DNA of 47,966 bases from Geosiphon pyriformis (taxonomy: Eukaryota; Glomeromycota; Glomeromycetes; Archaeosporales; Geosiphonaceae): the NCBI GenBank assembly GCA_016748015.1, contig JAAOMT010000211.1:1-47966 (forward strand). Reading direction: 5' to 3'. The translations under genes were made by a program, and so were the position numbers. Shown in pieces: positions 24,890-36,560 of this stretch. Under the pieces are notes generated by a model. The model had not been told where the DNA came from, did not search any database, and saw only the letters and a list, made by a program, of their open reading frames with translations. The stretch's first letter is position 1. Each line of letters starts with the position of its first letter.

Positions 24890-25690
24890 AAATTTCCAGG
24901 TCATCTTAATCCTCCAAAGTAAGCTTGCAAACGTTAAAATTGAAAAAATCATTTCGATAACTCAAGTTATTTGCCTTTGCTATTTTTTAATAAAGTTCAA
25001 TGCTTTTTGTAAATTTTTAGTCGTTTCCCACCCTTTTTGATACCACCATCCAAGGTTGTATTGGACATATACATTTCCCACATCCAAATGTTTTTGAATA
25101 AAAATTCAAATGCTTTTTCGTTCTTCCCCATCCATTTCAATAACACGTTTCAAATTATTTTGTGAACTTGGATTGTCTCTTTTTCTGGACTTTCACTATC
25201 CCTCATCCATTTGTAAAAGAAGTCCAAGATTGTATTATACAACAAAACTTCTCTCCTTTGATGCTTTTTCAAAAGCTTTTTCCAATTTTTCGTTGTTCTA
25301 TGTTCATTTTCATAATACTGTTCAAGATTATTTTGTCCAAGTGAATCTCCCGCCTCTGCAGCTTGCTTTTAAATAGAGTTCAAATGTTTTTCCTCGATCT
25401 GGTGAACTATCATTTCCTTTGATCTAAAAATCATTTTCCTTCTAAAATTCTAAAAATTCTTTTTTTTGAATTGGGAATAATTCCAATCCCATGTTTTAAA
25501 GAAAAGCCAACCAGAAGATAATCTATTGAATACTTTGAATTTTTATTACTCAAGCAATCGAATAAATTTTTACGTGTTTCTGGTTGCGCTCAAGGTATTT
25601 TTAACCAAGTCAGCAAGTTTTAAATAATTATTGCTCGAAAAAATGGCCAAACTTTTTTGCTTCTTCAAACTGAAGTTGCTCTATGTAAAA
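24890..25690 (-). pseudogene. Decayed copy of the Sel1-repeat half
   Basis: This segment aligns by eye, in the same order and orientation, with about 22120-23145: the GTTTCCCACCC..TGATACCACCATCCAAG region, several Sel1 units and the N-terminal leader near 25600. It is more decayed, with many indels, and no usable frame remains. It flanks the intact Sel1 gene on the far side, so a local duplication is likely. Confidence 0.7.
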
Positions 25691-26290
25691 AATAAAAATA
25701 AGGATTTTTAATATATACATAAAATTTTAGAATATAAAGTTGGTATTAATAAAATAATTTTTATCAAAACAAAAAATTGTAATTGTAATAAAAATTAAAA
25801 TATTCTAATTTTAATGTATATATAATTATTGATTAAATAATACCAGATTTTATTATTATTATTATTATTATTATAAATATATAATTTTTATAAATCAAAT
25901 GTATTTTTATAATTTATTAAAACAAAAAATAATAATAATAATTAAATGTATTTTTTTAATTAATTTTATTATTTGATTAAATTTATCAAATTTGATGTAT
26001 TTATGTTATTCAAAATAAAATAATAATAAAAAATTATAAGATTAAACAAAAGTATTCTTACTTAAATAATTAATTAATTATTTCAAAATAAAATTAAAAT
26101 TAAATTAAAATTAAAATTAAAAATAAATAATATTAAAAAAATATCAAATTAAAAATTTATTACAAAAAAATTATATGTTTATATATAATTATTATAAATA
26201 TATTATAATATTATAAATTTTTTTTTAATTAATTTTTTTTAGATCTAATATTGTATTAAAAAGCCAAACTTAATTATTATTAATTTTGAA
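25691..26290. other. Very AT-rich spacer with simple repeats
   Basis: It holds ATT trinucleotide repeats at about 25850-25873 and AAAATT-type repeats at about 26085-26125. No gene is supported. Confidence 0.5.
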
Positions 26291-26298
26291 AAGTTTTG

Positions 26299-26571
26299 TC
26301 AATTAATTTTTTGCCATTTAAATTTAATTCTAATTATGTATATAATATCACCCCTTTTTGATAATGAATTGTGTTTCATATTAACTGACTGGTCTGTTAA
26401 AAAAGATAAAAGATTTTCATTCGCCAATAATTGAGCTTTTTCTTTTATTAAATGTTCATTGTTGTTCTCATTATAAAGGAAAGTATACATTATTTTCGGA
26501 GAAAAAGAATTGTTCAATCTAAGATTCCAATTGTGAAAATATAAGCTAGAATTAGGAAAGGTATAAAACAA
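26299..26571 (-). CDS. Possible small hypothetical protein
   Basis: A 90-codon open frame with ordinary amino-acid composition for this genome and no recognisable domain or signal. It follows the MYND-finger gene in the same direction, about 110 nt beyond its stop. It may be a chance frame or the remnant of a longer gene. Confidence 0.2.
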   Translation of the reverse strand: MFYTFPNSSLYFHNWNLRLNNSFSPKIMYTFLYNENNNEHLIKEKAQLLANENLLSFLTDQSVNMKHNSLSKRGDIIYIIRIKFKWQKIN

Positions 26572-26684
26572 TGTTCTTGAATTTGTCTAAAAGAGATAGA
26601 TTATGAATAGGAAAGCATAAATTAATCGTTTTTCTTTATCGAATTAATTGGCTCCTTAATCAATTAATTGAGTACCGTAATCAT

Positions 26685-27881
26685 CTAACGCGTTGGAGCA
26701 ATACAAACCATTTTATGGCGTTTATAATCTGATTTCTGACATTCTACACCACAATATAACGCCTTCTTACATCTAGAACACATATTCAATTCGACCAAAG
26801 CGGCCAAGGCTTTCTCTTCATTCTCCAAAGTTTTATCAATTACATTCCCTTCTTCATCAATTTGTTTTCGTCGATAATCATAAAAAGTGGTCAAGACTTC
26901 CGTTTCAAATGAATCTCCTTGAGACTTTTCACATTGGATATTATTACATAACTGTTGTGGTACTCGTACTTGATCTTTGTGATGATCAAAACGTGGCCAA
27001 AAAAATTGTCTCACATCTTGGTCGTTTTCTTCATCTTTTCGGCCGGTCCAGAATCCTGGCAAGTATTTCATTATTGATGTATTCTCACGCTGTCGTAGCC
27101 AGACAATTATTGGTTCGTCATCAATTAATGAAAAACAAATGAAAAATCCTGGATCAGCTTCCCGGCGTAATACATGCATACGATCCCGAAATTCACGATA
27201 CAGAAATCTATATCTTTTTGATTTCTCATCATCACCACCACCAAGCTTTTTACACATTTCTTTTCGAAGAAATTTTAATTTCTTCAATTCTGCCTCGATC
27301 CCAAACATACATCCCTCCTCTTCTTCCTTCTTGCACGGGTAGAAAGAGGGTAGCATATGAACATACTTTAGTGACGCGCGACGAATAACAATTTCCATTA
27401 AAGAAAGAGGTAAATCAACAGCGATCACAGGAAAAGTAGATTCGTTTTCATATCTATTGCTCAGAATTACAATCATCGTTCCAACGTGTGTTAAGATCTT
27501 GTCAACAATATTACTACCTTCAACTACCTCAGGTATGGATTCAATGGTAATTTTTTCTGGGAGTCGAAAGCATTGATAACGGCCAGTATCCACAGTTTTC
27601 ATTTGGCAATGGCGTTGCCAAACCTCGGGATCACCTAGTTCAAAAGAGGAATCTAAAGGTGGTGGAGAAAGATCTAAAAAGTATGGTGAAGCAAGAAAAA
27701 CGCCTTCAGAGGTGGAATTTGCTGAGACTACCCATTGTTTTAGCAGGCTTAGAGAGGGGATGATCCCATTAAGCTGTCTTGTTCTGGTAGCAAACAAATG
27801 CCTTTGCTTCAACAGTGGAAGTTTTGTTGGTTCGATTATATGAAAAGAGGCCATGTTTTGTATTAGCACAGAAAAGACCAA
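26685..27881 (-). CDS. MYND zinc-finger protein
   Basis: A single-exon gene of 398 codons. The second ATG (27854, MASFHIIEPTK) is an equally good start and gives 389 residues. The first 300 residues match no domain I know. At the C-terminus a MYND finger ends the protein: CSRCKKALYCGVECQ and RHKMVC supply six of eight zinc ligands. The first pair appears to be LCNNIQC, about 50 residues earlier, giving a much longer gap between ligands 2 and 3 than the usual 7-11. The gap is acidic (IDEEGNVIDKTLENEEKA). MYND fingers generally bind proline-containing peptides of partner proteins. The gene is divergent from the tRNA-Ala gene about 120 nt from its start. Confidence 0.8.
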   Translation of the reverse strand: MVFSVLIQNMASFHIIEPTKLPLLKQRHLFATRTRQLNGIIPSLSLLKQWVVSANSTSEGVFLASPYFLDLSPPPLDSSFELGDPEVWQRHCQMKTVDTGRYQCFRLPEKITIESIPEVVEGSNIVDKILTHVGTMIVILSNRYENESTFPVIAVDLPLSLMEIVIRRASLKYVHMLPSFYPCKKEEEEGCMFGIEAELKKLKFLRKEMCKKLGGGDDEKSKRYRFLYREFRDRMHVLRREADPGFFICFSLIDDEPIIVWLRQRENTSIMKYLPGFWTGRKDEENDQDVRQFFWPRFDHHKDQVRVPQQLCNNIQCEKSQGDSFETEVLTTFYDYRRKQIDEEGNVIDKTLENEEKALAALVELNMCSRCKKALYCGVECQKSDYKRHKMVCIAPTR

Positions 27882-27997
27882 AGACTATTATAAACTTTAA
27901 TTTACGATAATCATGGATAATCTCAGCCATTCAAAAAATAAATTTCAATTATAAGATTTGAATAAATTGCTAGAAATTTCAATTCTAATATAATTGA

Positions 27998-28070
27998 GGG
28001 GGTCTAGCTCAGATGGTAGAGCGCTCGCTTAGCATGCGAGAGGTACTGGGATCGATGCCCAGGTCCTCCA
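27998..28070 (+). tRNA. tRNA-Ala (AGC)
   Basis: A 73-nt cloverleaf with an intronless anticodon arm CTCGC-TTAGCAT-GCGAG (anticodon AGC), D arm GCTC..GAGC, T arm CTGGG-ATCGATG-CCCAG and discriminator A. The acceptor stem GGGGGTC/GTCCTCC keeps the G3:U70 pair that identifies alanine tRNAs, but has a U-U mismatch at 6:67. A short T-rich stretch follows as a possible Pol III stop. Confidence 0.93.
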
Positions 28071-30529
28071 ATATATTTTCCTTCAAATGTAAGGTTAATT
28101 TTCTATTATCAGCACTTGGATTTTTTTTCTCGAGTTGTAGAGTTGTTTACAAGAGTATTTAGCAACTGGATGATCAATCAATCACGATTGTTAAATGCCC
28201 TTTCTCGTAAGAGATTTTTAAATCAAATTTAACGATATTTCAGCATTTTCAAAATACATTTAATATACAATCAGTACCACAGTTAATGATCAATTTTGTA
28301 TCACAAAAATAGGATACCTTCTCGACCAAATCAAGCTTTGAAAGCATCTCGCTGACTGGTCGATTGGCTCCTTAGTCTTTCCTTATTTTTATTAACAATT
28401 AAGTTATCGTTATCTTGTGAAGTTACATTCGCGTGAAAAAATCGTAGGGTTGAGTAATTATCAATAGGTGATTATTTACTATTTTTAAGATAATTAAAAT
28501 TTTTTTTTGGTTTTTGAGGAATGTAAATATTCCAAAAATAATAATCCACCACACTACACGTAGATGTACAAGTCGAAAAAAGTTGACTTGCATTTATACT
28601 AGTTATACTAGGAAAGTAAAACCAAAAATGGTACTAGTAGTAAATTCTCCTCTCTATTCCCAAAAATAAGATTACCCACCCACCTATAACTCTTATTGAG
28701 AATAACCATTTCAAAATTATTACAAAAATAAATCTTTTTCCCGTCAGATCAGATCATATCATTAGCCTCGAGAGAAAACGAAAGGGGTTTGTGACTAAAA
28801 TTTGGCATCAAGATTTGGTCAATGTTTACCACTGTAAAAAAGTAGACTGAAAGAAACAAAGGGTTCTCTTTCGTATGTTACAGGGTATGAGACTCAAAAC
28901 ATGAACCAAAAGTTTCGTCTCAAGTTTTCTTTCATATCTTCACCATTTATCGAGACAAAATGATAGACACAAAGTGTTTTTTCGAGATGTGTACGGAATT
29001 CGAGTCAAGAAATGAAAATCAGTGAAAAAGTTCCAAAAAGATACATAACCTAAATGTAAGGGTATGTGAAAAACCTCGATTGCTCAAATCAATGTTCGCC
29101 AAGTTTGTATAAGAGTGTCCTTATGGAATAAAATTCCTTTTTACGAAATTAAAAAATTTCACAATCTTAGGAAATGATAAAAAAAATGAATACCAATTAT
29201 TTCTAATTGGATTAGTATTAAAGTTCCTTCGTATTGCGTAAAGAAGTATAATTAAAGGCATAACAAAGTGGTATAGAAAAGTATGTACGAGGCGAACGAA
29301 CGATCTAAAAGGGAAATCGAGGTATAGAATGAGGTTTTTTGGAACGAAATATCCACTGCAAGTCTCAATAATGTACACATCAAAGAAAAGGTCATTTTGC
29401 AAATTAATTGTTTGCTGACCGATGAACGGGTAGAGATGGTTAAAATTTTGTGAAATGTGTATAATGGATGGAAAGAGTAAATAGAAAGATTTAAAGGAAG
29501 AGGGAGGGTAAAAAATTGGATTTTAACTTTGATTTAGTCACATCAGATTTTGATTGATGAGTGACTGGGAAAGAGAGAAGATTATAAATGGTGTAGGAGG
29601 TGGATGTTTGGATCGACCCCGTTGGATAAATCAGAATGTCTGATCTCCAGAGTCGAATGGGTGAGAAAAAGAAAAAGTATTTACGTAGAAAATTTATTTA
29701 CAAATAAAGGCTTAATTCAAGTTTCGTGGATGTTTTAATTTTGTATGTATATCTACTTATAGATTTACATATAATTCAAAGAGAATTATTTACGAAAGTA
29801 TTGACATATATGTTCATGTAGAAAAGACATGGATATAGAAAGAGTTGTATTTGAGTGGCGTATTTACAATAGGAAAGACTAAGGAGTCAGTTGTGGTTTA
29901 AATTTTGAGATCATAAATTGAATTGTTTGATAGCTGAAGTGCTAATTAATGAGATGAAAGAGCCCACAAAGTCATTCGAAAAAAGCACCGAATGATATCT
30001 CATTAATTAGTCAACCACAGGGGTGATACAAAAAAAAGGTCAAAAAAAAATCGGGAAGTGAATTTGATCTAGAACATCAAATTAAAGGCTCGTTTCCAAA
30101 TTTTCTGAGCGTTATTGGTAGATAGAAAAATAAGTTTGCACGTATGAATGTGATTATGAATGAAAAGGAATTCTCATCCGGAAGTGGAACATCGAACCTT
30201 TGCAAACACTATCCGTATTGTTTATCATGTGATGAATATTAATTCAAATTAGGTATTGAAGTAAAAAGAATAAAAATAAGAGAAAATTGTAGTAAATTAG
30301 GGAAATTATGGGGTTTAATAGGATGGGGTCAATCGATAATAAAGTTATCAAAAAAAAAATTGTTCTTTTGATGTTTCATGAATGAGGAATGAGTAGCTGA
30401 TTTTTCCAATATCAAGTTACAATTTCATTAATGGGCAATAATATTTGATATATATTCAACCAAATGTTGTAGAGTATCTCTCATGAGATGAAACTATTGC
30501 CGTGGCTACTCATCCCTGCACCGTAATTA
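28071..30529. other. Intergenic region between tRNA-Ala and glutamine synthetase
   Basis: Base composition is moderate, but all frames are closed or show no recognisable domain. The best, 29121-29402 on the minus strand, is Phe-rich and unconvincing. The part next to 30529 presumably includes the 3' UTR of glutamine synthetase. Confidence 0.4.
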
Positions 30530-31726
30530 TTATGCAAGTGACGATTTTACTACAATTTCAGTCACACGATAGGGATCAATGTTGGATGCCGGTCGACGAT
30601 CTTCGAAATAGCCTTTACCTTCCGCAGCGACATGCCTTGGAATTCGAATAGAGGCACCACGATTGGCTACTCCAGAGGAGAATTGTGATATATGACCAGT
30701 TTCATGATGACCAGTCAGTCGCTTATCATTATCTTCACCGTATACAGCGATATGTTCGGCGTGTCTTTCAGATAGTTTTTCGATCGCCTCATGAATTGCT
30801 TTAATTCCACCTTCAGCCCGCATTGCTGCCGTCGAGTAATTCGTGTGACAGCCGGCACCATTCCAATCACCAGGTATTGGTTTTGGATGAAATGATGCGA
30901 CTACACCAAAGTCTTCAGCTACTCGATGCAGTAGGTACCTTGAAATCCATAAATGATCACCCATTTCAATACCTTCACATGGACCAACTTGGTATTCCCA
31001 TTGACCTATAAATCAGGTGAAGTAGATAAAGGTAATGGATGTAATGAGTTAAGTGATAAAAGGAACTTGTTTTAACACACAAAGGTGCTGGTGAAAGGAT
31101 ATGTTAGGTAATATATCATGACTCCTCAATTACATACCAGGCATGACTTCTCCATTGACACCGGATATCTTTACTCCAGCATATAAGCATGCACGATAAT
31201 GAGCCTCGACAACATCTCGACCGAATGCTACATTAGCCCCGACAGAGCAATAATAAGGACCTTGAGGTCCTGGGTATCCTCCCTTCGGCCATCCGAGCAC
31301 TTGTCCATCGGTATCAAACAAAGTGTATTCTTGTTCAATACCAAACCACGGCTCATGATTGGCATATTGTTGCATTATTTTATTACAAGTGTAACGATAA
31401 TTTGTCCGATTAGGTGTACCGTCATTATTCCAACATTCATTTAAGACGAGAATGTTATCGCCACCACGGAACGGGTCCTTGAAGATGGCTACAGGACGAA
31501 GCAAGACATCCGAGTTATTGCCGGGGGCTTGATTGGTTGAGGAACCGTCATAATTCCATTCTTTAAGTTGGGATGTATCAGTCGGGAAAGAGTCCAAGGT
31601 AGCCGTTTTACCACGAAGGCCAGAGTCGCCATCAATCCAAATATATTCGGCTTGAATTTTTCCACCTTGGTCGAGAGCGAGGTATTTCTTGAGAGTTTCA
31701 GAGTTGGATTTATTGATGAAAGCCAT
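30530..31726 (-). CDS. GLN1: Glutamine synthetase (GSII, cytosolic)
   Basis: Catalyses ATP-dependent ligation of ammonium to glutamate, the main ammonium-assimilating step. Exons 31726-31138 and 31005-30530 join across a 132-nt intron (GTATGT...TTATAG) inside the conserved [15 protein letters not shown] motif and give 354 residues, the normal eukaryotic length. Visible landmarks are WNYDGSST (57-64), FGIEQEY with metal-binding Glu131/133, [18 protein letters not shown] (191-208), the ATP-site stretch [20 protein letters not shown] (236-255), RGASIRIPR (312-320) and [13 protein letters not shown] (331-343). No transit peptide is seen. An in-frame ATG five codons upstream (31741) exists, but the start chosen, [10 protein letters not shown], matches the usual N-terminus of fungal enzymes. 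All active-site residues look intact. Confidence 0.96.
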
Positions 31727-32260
31727 TTTAAGTCTTTTCAAAAAAATTCGTTGAAGGGTTGAAGAGTAAAAATTAAGGTATGTACGAGTATTTTTCCTAG
31801 GAAGAAAGTTTATTCAAAAGGGAAAAGTGAACTTGAAGTTCTCGGAGTTTAGAAAGGTTTGGTGAAAGTAGTTTCGTAAAGTGAAACTTTAACACCAAAA
31901 AATGTCGTTATTACAGGTAAATCAAGAATAATCGTGGTTTTATCAGTTTAGGTAAGTCGTTAAGTGAATAAGACCAAAACCTTTGTTGAAAAAAACTGTA
32001 GGGAATTGAGCTGATTTAATTGTGTTAGTTGATTAGGAAAGTGAAGGGCGTTTAAGATTAAACTATTACGTGCGAGAGATCTCAGCAAAAGTAATGTCTA
32101 ATCTACGAAAAATTTAAACGAAATAAAAGTTACAAAAGAAGTTAAGATAAAACCGAAATAAAAGGAACCAGAAAAATTTTGTTGAATTAAAAATCGAATT
32201 AACAAACAAAAAGTTTGCAAAATTGTCTAAAGAACAAAAGAATTTGGGTGAGAAAGCAGT
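31727..32260 (-). promoter_or_regulatory. Presumed long 5' leader of glutamine synthetase
   Basis: Between the TATA-like motif at 32261-32271 and the start codon the minus strand is pyrimidine-rich, with no competing gene. If that motif is used, the leader would be about 500 nt. No intron was identified with confidence. Confidence 0.3.
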
Positions 32261-32271
32261 CTTTATATATG
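32261..32271 (-). promoter_or_regulatory. Candidate TATA box of glutamine synthetase
   Basis: The minus strand reads CATATATAAAG, followed by a C/T-rich stretch about 30 nt on. It is the best core-promoter match upstream of the gene. Confidence 0.35.
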
Positions 32272-34560
32272 AGATTGTATAGGCTGATTTGATTCATTAG
32301 TAATGAGTTACGATCGATGAAGTGATACCTTTTGTTTTCATCTAGTCACAGCCGATATGATTGATTGTCGCCATATACCTTTCAATTTAACTATTAATAA
32401 AAAAGAATTTAATGTTGGCAAAACAAATTAGAGTTGAATTAAAAGAATTGTGTAATCATTTAATAGCAAAATACCGGTTTGACAGGTAAAAAAAATGAGA
32501 TTATTTGTTTTTTTAAGGAGAAATTTGTGTCAGATGTTTGGGATAATAAGCACGAAAATTGGGGGGAGAAGTTCAGTTTGTGATATAGATTGGCCAATAT
32601 GAATTTGAAAATTACTCGGATAATGCACACAATCGATGGCGCTGGTGACTTATTTGTGTTCTATAGGCAGAAAAAAGAAAGTCCGAGACAAATTGGGGTG
32701 TTAATCTTCGAGATCTATGTTTGAATTTTTAAATGATAATCTGCTGTCAAAAAATGAACTGTACTTTTTAAAGTTCGATGGCTAATCTGCGGCGCAACTG
32801 AAAATGAATTAAATTTACACCAGTATTTGTTTGGTGATCAATGATGGTGTCGGATCAATGGTATGATCATTAATTCGACGAATCAGAAATTAAAAAAATA
32901 ATATAAAGCTTGCGTCCACCGCTCCAGGGGTGAGTTGATTTTCCAATCATTAGAATCTTCGAAAAATATGAGTAGGTTAAAAATGAAAAGATCAAAAAAG
33001 CTAAAGATGAGACATAGGAATCGGGGATTCCCTGATCAAATTTTGCATGTGACTGACTTTCGAGATCGTCGAAAACTTTTTACGGCGATAAATAGTGAAG
33101 CATGGATGAACTTAAACTGGAAATAGACTGTAGATCCGAATCAATGGTTCTTCATTTTCTGGCATTGTTTTGTTGGTCACTTCATAAAGATAACGGGTTA
33201 ATACGGGGCAAACAACAGATAAAAAGATAAACATCCCCCTATTTACGGAAAAACATGACAGCCTAGAGGTATTCCGAAGGATTTAACTAATTTTTGCTAT
33301 CATCATCACCTTCTTTTTCTTAAAATAAATTAAGTCAATTGGGAACTTTCGGAGAGGTCAGGATAGAGAATGACGATCAATTCCTCCCTTCTTTTTTTTT
33401 ATTAACTGTTGCCAATCATCTATTTTTGTGAGATAATGTTGTGAAAGGTATTATAAGGAGAAAGGTGTCACACGAAGCAGAAACAATCTTTGATGTATTC
33501 AGTGATACGATCTTCCCGAGTAGACTTCTTGGCTGATTTTTGGAGGTCCATTTCTTCGGGAAAACTTCAGGTATCCCTAATATCTTTTCAAAGAAAACCA
33601 AAGAATTTCGACAAATTATGAGCCACCTGGTCTTTGGAACCCATGTTTAGGTAAGCCAATGGCAGAAAGTAGAAACTTTGCATCAAAGAACGAAAAACTA
33701 GAACCTAAACTTGATTCAAATTCTAAAAGAAAAAATTAAAGATCATAATATTTAGTTATTTATCCCTCCTAAAATTTCTTTGACAGATGCACGAGAAAAA
33801 CAGGTTTCTTGAATTCGTTTTAAAAAAGAAATTTTTCGAGTATACCTGTGAGGCGGCAATTTCTTGAATTATGTTGTTCAACTTACCCTTTTGGTCTCCT
33901 TTTTTTGTATGCTCCTGATAAACTCACTTATTAAATTCACTAATTAAGTCTGCTTCCCACTTTCTTGCACATATAATATGCATGATGGCTTGGTTATTTG
34001 TGATTGCTTCGAACGGCTTAGAATCTTAATTTAAAGTTAAGGTGAGACTAAGTCATACAACATAAAAGTTTGAGCCGCTCGTGTGAGTTTTTGTATTTCT
34101 GTATGGAGGCCTCGTGTGGATCTCATGTATGTGTCAAGTAAACTAAGTTATGTGTCTTTTATTATATGTGGTTAAACCCAATTGAAGCCTTGCCTGAGCT
34201 TAGTTTGCGAATTTTTTTAAAAATATTCTTTCCTAGTCATCTCGAAAAAGGGGGCTTGGAGTAAAGTTTGTTTAACAGGTTATAAAAGTTATAAATCAAT
34301 TTTTAATTGATAACCAAATATCTTTGGGACACGCATCTGCCCGTGTGCTCTTAAATAAGGTTTTAACTTATGCCTTTGTCATACGGAAATAATCAATAAA
34401 ATTTTTTAAGGAGTTGAAGAATATTAAAAGGGTTTCTTGAAAGAAAAGAGGTCAAAAGAAAGGTGGGATTGTGGGTATAAAATATTAAATTGTATACCAT
34501 TTAAACTCTTCTCTGTTATTTAACAGAACTTTTTTTTGCACCCGATTAAAAGATTTACCT
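32272..34560. other. Upstream intergenic region of glutamine synthetase
   Basis: Moderately AT-rich with no supported gene. Short frames, such as 32935-33126 on the plus strand and 33416-33601 on the minus strand, lack domains. Distal regulatory DNA of glutamine synthetase could lie here, but I see no specific site. Confidence 0.35.
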
Positions 34561-36092
34561 AATAATCAATAAATAATTAATCATCTTTTTCTTAAAACGC
34601 TGAGATAATTTTATTTACAAAAAAAATAAGTTATAGTAAAATTTCATTAAAAAATGATTGATTCCAAATCAAAAAAGATTACACACAAAAAACTGGTTTA
34701 AAAACATGTTTTATTTAAACATTTTTACAAGATTTAATTAACGAATTTTGAAAAATCAAGAATTTATGTTGTTGTTATTATTTAAAATAAAGTTTATATA
34801 TTTAAAAATTATATATAACAATCTTTTTAAGAAATGTGAAATTTCATATTATATATTAAAACAAAAATAATACATAATTATGCTCTACTAATAATAAATT
34901 AAAACTTTAAAGTAACAAAAATTATTATTATTATTATTAAAAAAATTTTAAAAATAAAAACAAAATAATAAAAAAGCTAATTGTAAAAAAAAACATTTTT
35001 TTTGGCTTTAAGTAAAAGTTTTTTTTATTCAAACTTTTTTTAATATAATATATCAAAAACAGGTCTAATATAATTATTACTATCGTGAAAATTTTAAAGT
35101 TTTTAATTACAAATTAGTAATAAAAACTATTATTTTTTACTATTAATTTATTTTTTGTTGTTTAAATAATTAAAGAAGTCAAAGTAACAAAAAACAATTT
35201 TTTTTCAAAATAATGCAATCAAATTTACCAAAAAATATTGTTAAATATTTTTATTAATTATATTTAATAAAAATTTTATGTAAAACTTAAATTAATTTAT
35301 TAATGTAATATTTTATGTTAAAATTATAACTTTTTTTTTGTTTTTAACTTTGAATAATTAATAAAACAAATAAATTCAAACTAAGTTTATTGAAATTAAA
35401 ATTATAAAATTTGGTTTACTTAAAAAATTTTGTGTAAAAAAAGTAAATTTAATTGGTTTTTTTAATTATTAATATTAATTCTATTGTAAATATAAAAACT
35501 TGATTTATTTTTATTAAAATTTAAATTCAAATATTGCTAATTTAATTCTTAATTTGTTTAAAAACTATAACCAATATAAAAATAAGTATAAAACTTATTT
35601 TTTATATGTTTTTAATATAAAAAATTAATTAATTATATTAAATATAAAATATATGAAATAATAAAACAAGTATTTAAAATTACTTAAATAAAACAAAAAC
35701 TATAAATTTGTTTAATTTATTAAATAAATAATAATTTTAATATAAGTTTAAATAATTAATTATATAATAAATTATATTTGTTATATAATATAGTATTATA
35801 TATAAAAATATATTTTAAAGCCAAAAAATACATTAATAATAACAAAGTTTTATTTAACTATATATTATATAAAATTAATTATTAATATAAAATAAAAACT
35901 TTATAAAAATTAAGTATTATTAAATAATTTTTTAAAATAAAATAAAATAAAATAATATTATACATAAAAAATTATCATAAATAACAAATTGATTTGTTAG
36001 ATTTTTTATAATAATAAATATTTAACAATAAACTTAATTTTTTTGTTAAATTTAAATATTAATTATTATAATTTTTGTATTTTTTTTTTTTT

Positions 36093-36560
36093 TTAAGATT
36101 TAATGAGTAAAATCCAAATGCAACCTAGTACTATATATTATATAAATAATCTAAACTAGGAGCAAATCATGCATTTTTTTACATGTAACCAGCCATTCAG
36201 ACCAACCAAAACAACACTAAACACTTATATGAACAGAGACAGTATTCTCAATATTTGAAAAAAATAAGCAAGGTTTACAAAATCCGAAACCAATACCAAA
36301 TGCATCAGCAATACCCAATAGCCTAATTACTCCAGCTAACAATACATTAGGTAAACCAGAAACTGAAACAGAAACAGAACCATCACGTGGAATCAGCCCA
36401 TTTCTCTCCATAAAAGCCTGGTGTTTAGCACATACTAGCCAAATGTCGTTTTTAAATGCTAGACAAAATCTGTGCACAAATTTCACAATATTTGAAGCAG
36501 CAATCTTAGCATTCCCAGAAACTTTGTATTTAATATTAGTAAAAAACATTTTTTTAGTAA
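36093..36560. repeat. Better-preserved copy of a diverged duplicate
   Basis: This segment and about 37990-38440 share the same order of landmarks: ATCCAA..GC near the start, then ATGTAACCA, CATTCAGAC, AAAACAACACTAAA and further similarity. The second copy differs mostly by C to T and G to A. This copy retains normal base composition and a 110-codon frame on the minus strand. Confidence 0.65.
36217..36549 (-). CDS. Unrecognised 110-residue open frame in the AT block
   Basis: It begins MFFTNIKYKVSGNAKIAA and contains DGSVSVSVSGLPNVLLAG and GIADAFGIGFGFCKPC. It is not a shadow of another gene and has balanced codons unlike its surroundings. No domain is recognised. The related segment at 38.0-38.44 kb has lost the frame. 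It could be an exon or fragment of a mobile-element or host gene. Confidence 0.35.
   Translation of the reverse strand: MFFTNIKYKVSGNAKIAASNIVKFVHRFCLAFKNDIWLVCAKHQAFMERNGLIPRDGSVSVSVSGLPNVLLAGVIRLLGIADAFGIGFGFCKPCLFFSNIENTVSVHISV

Noticed and set aside
29121-29402. A 93-codon minus-strand gene downstream of glutamine synthetase
   Set aside because: Phe-rich, with no domain and no splice or promoter support; likely a chance frame.
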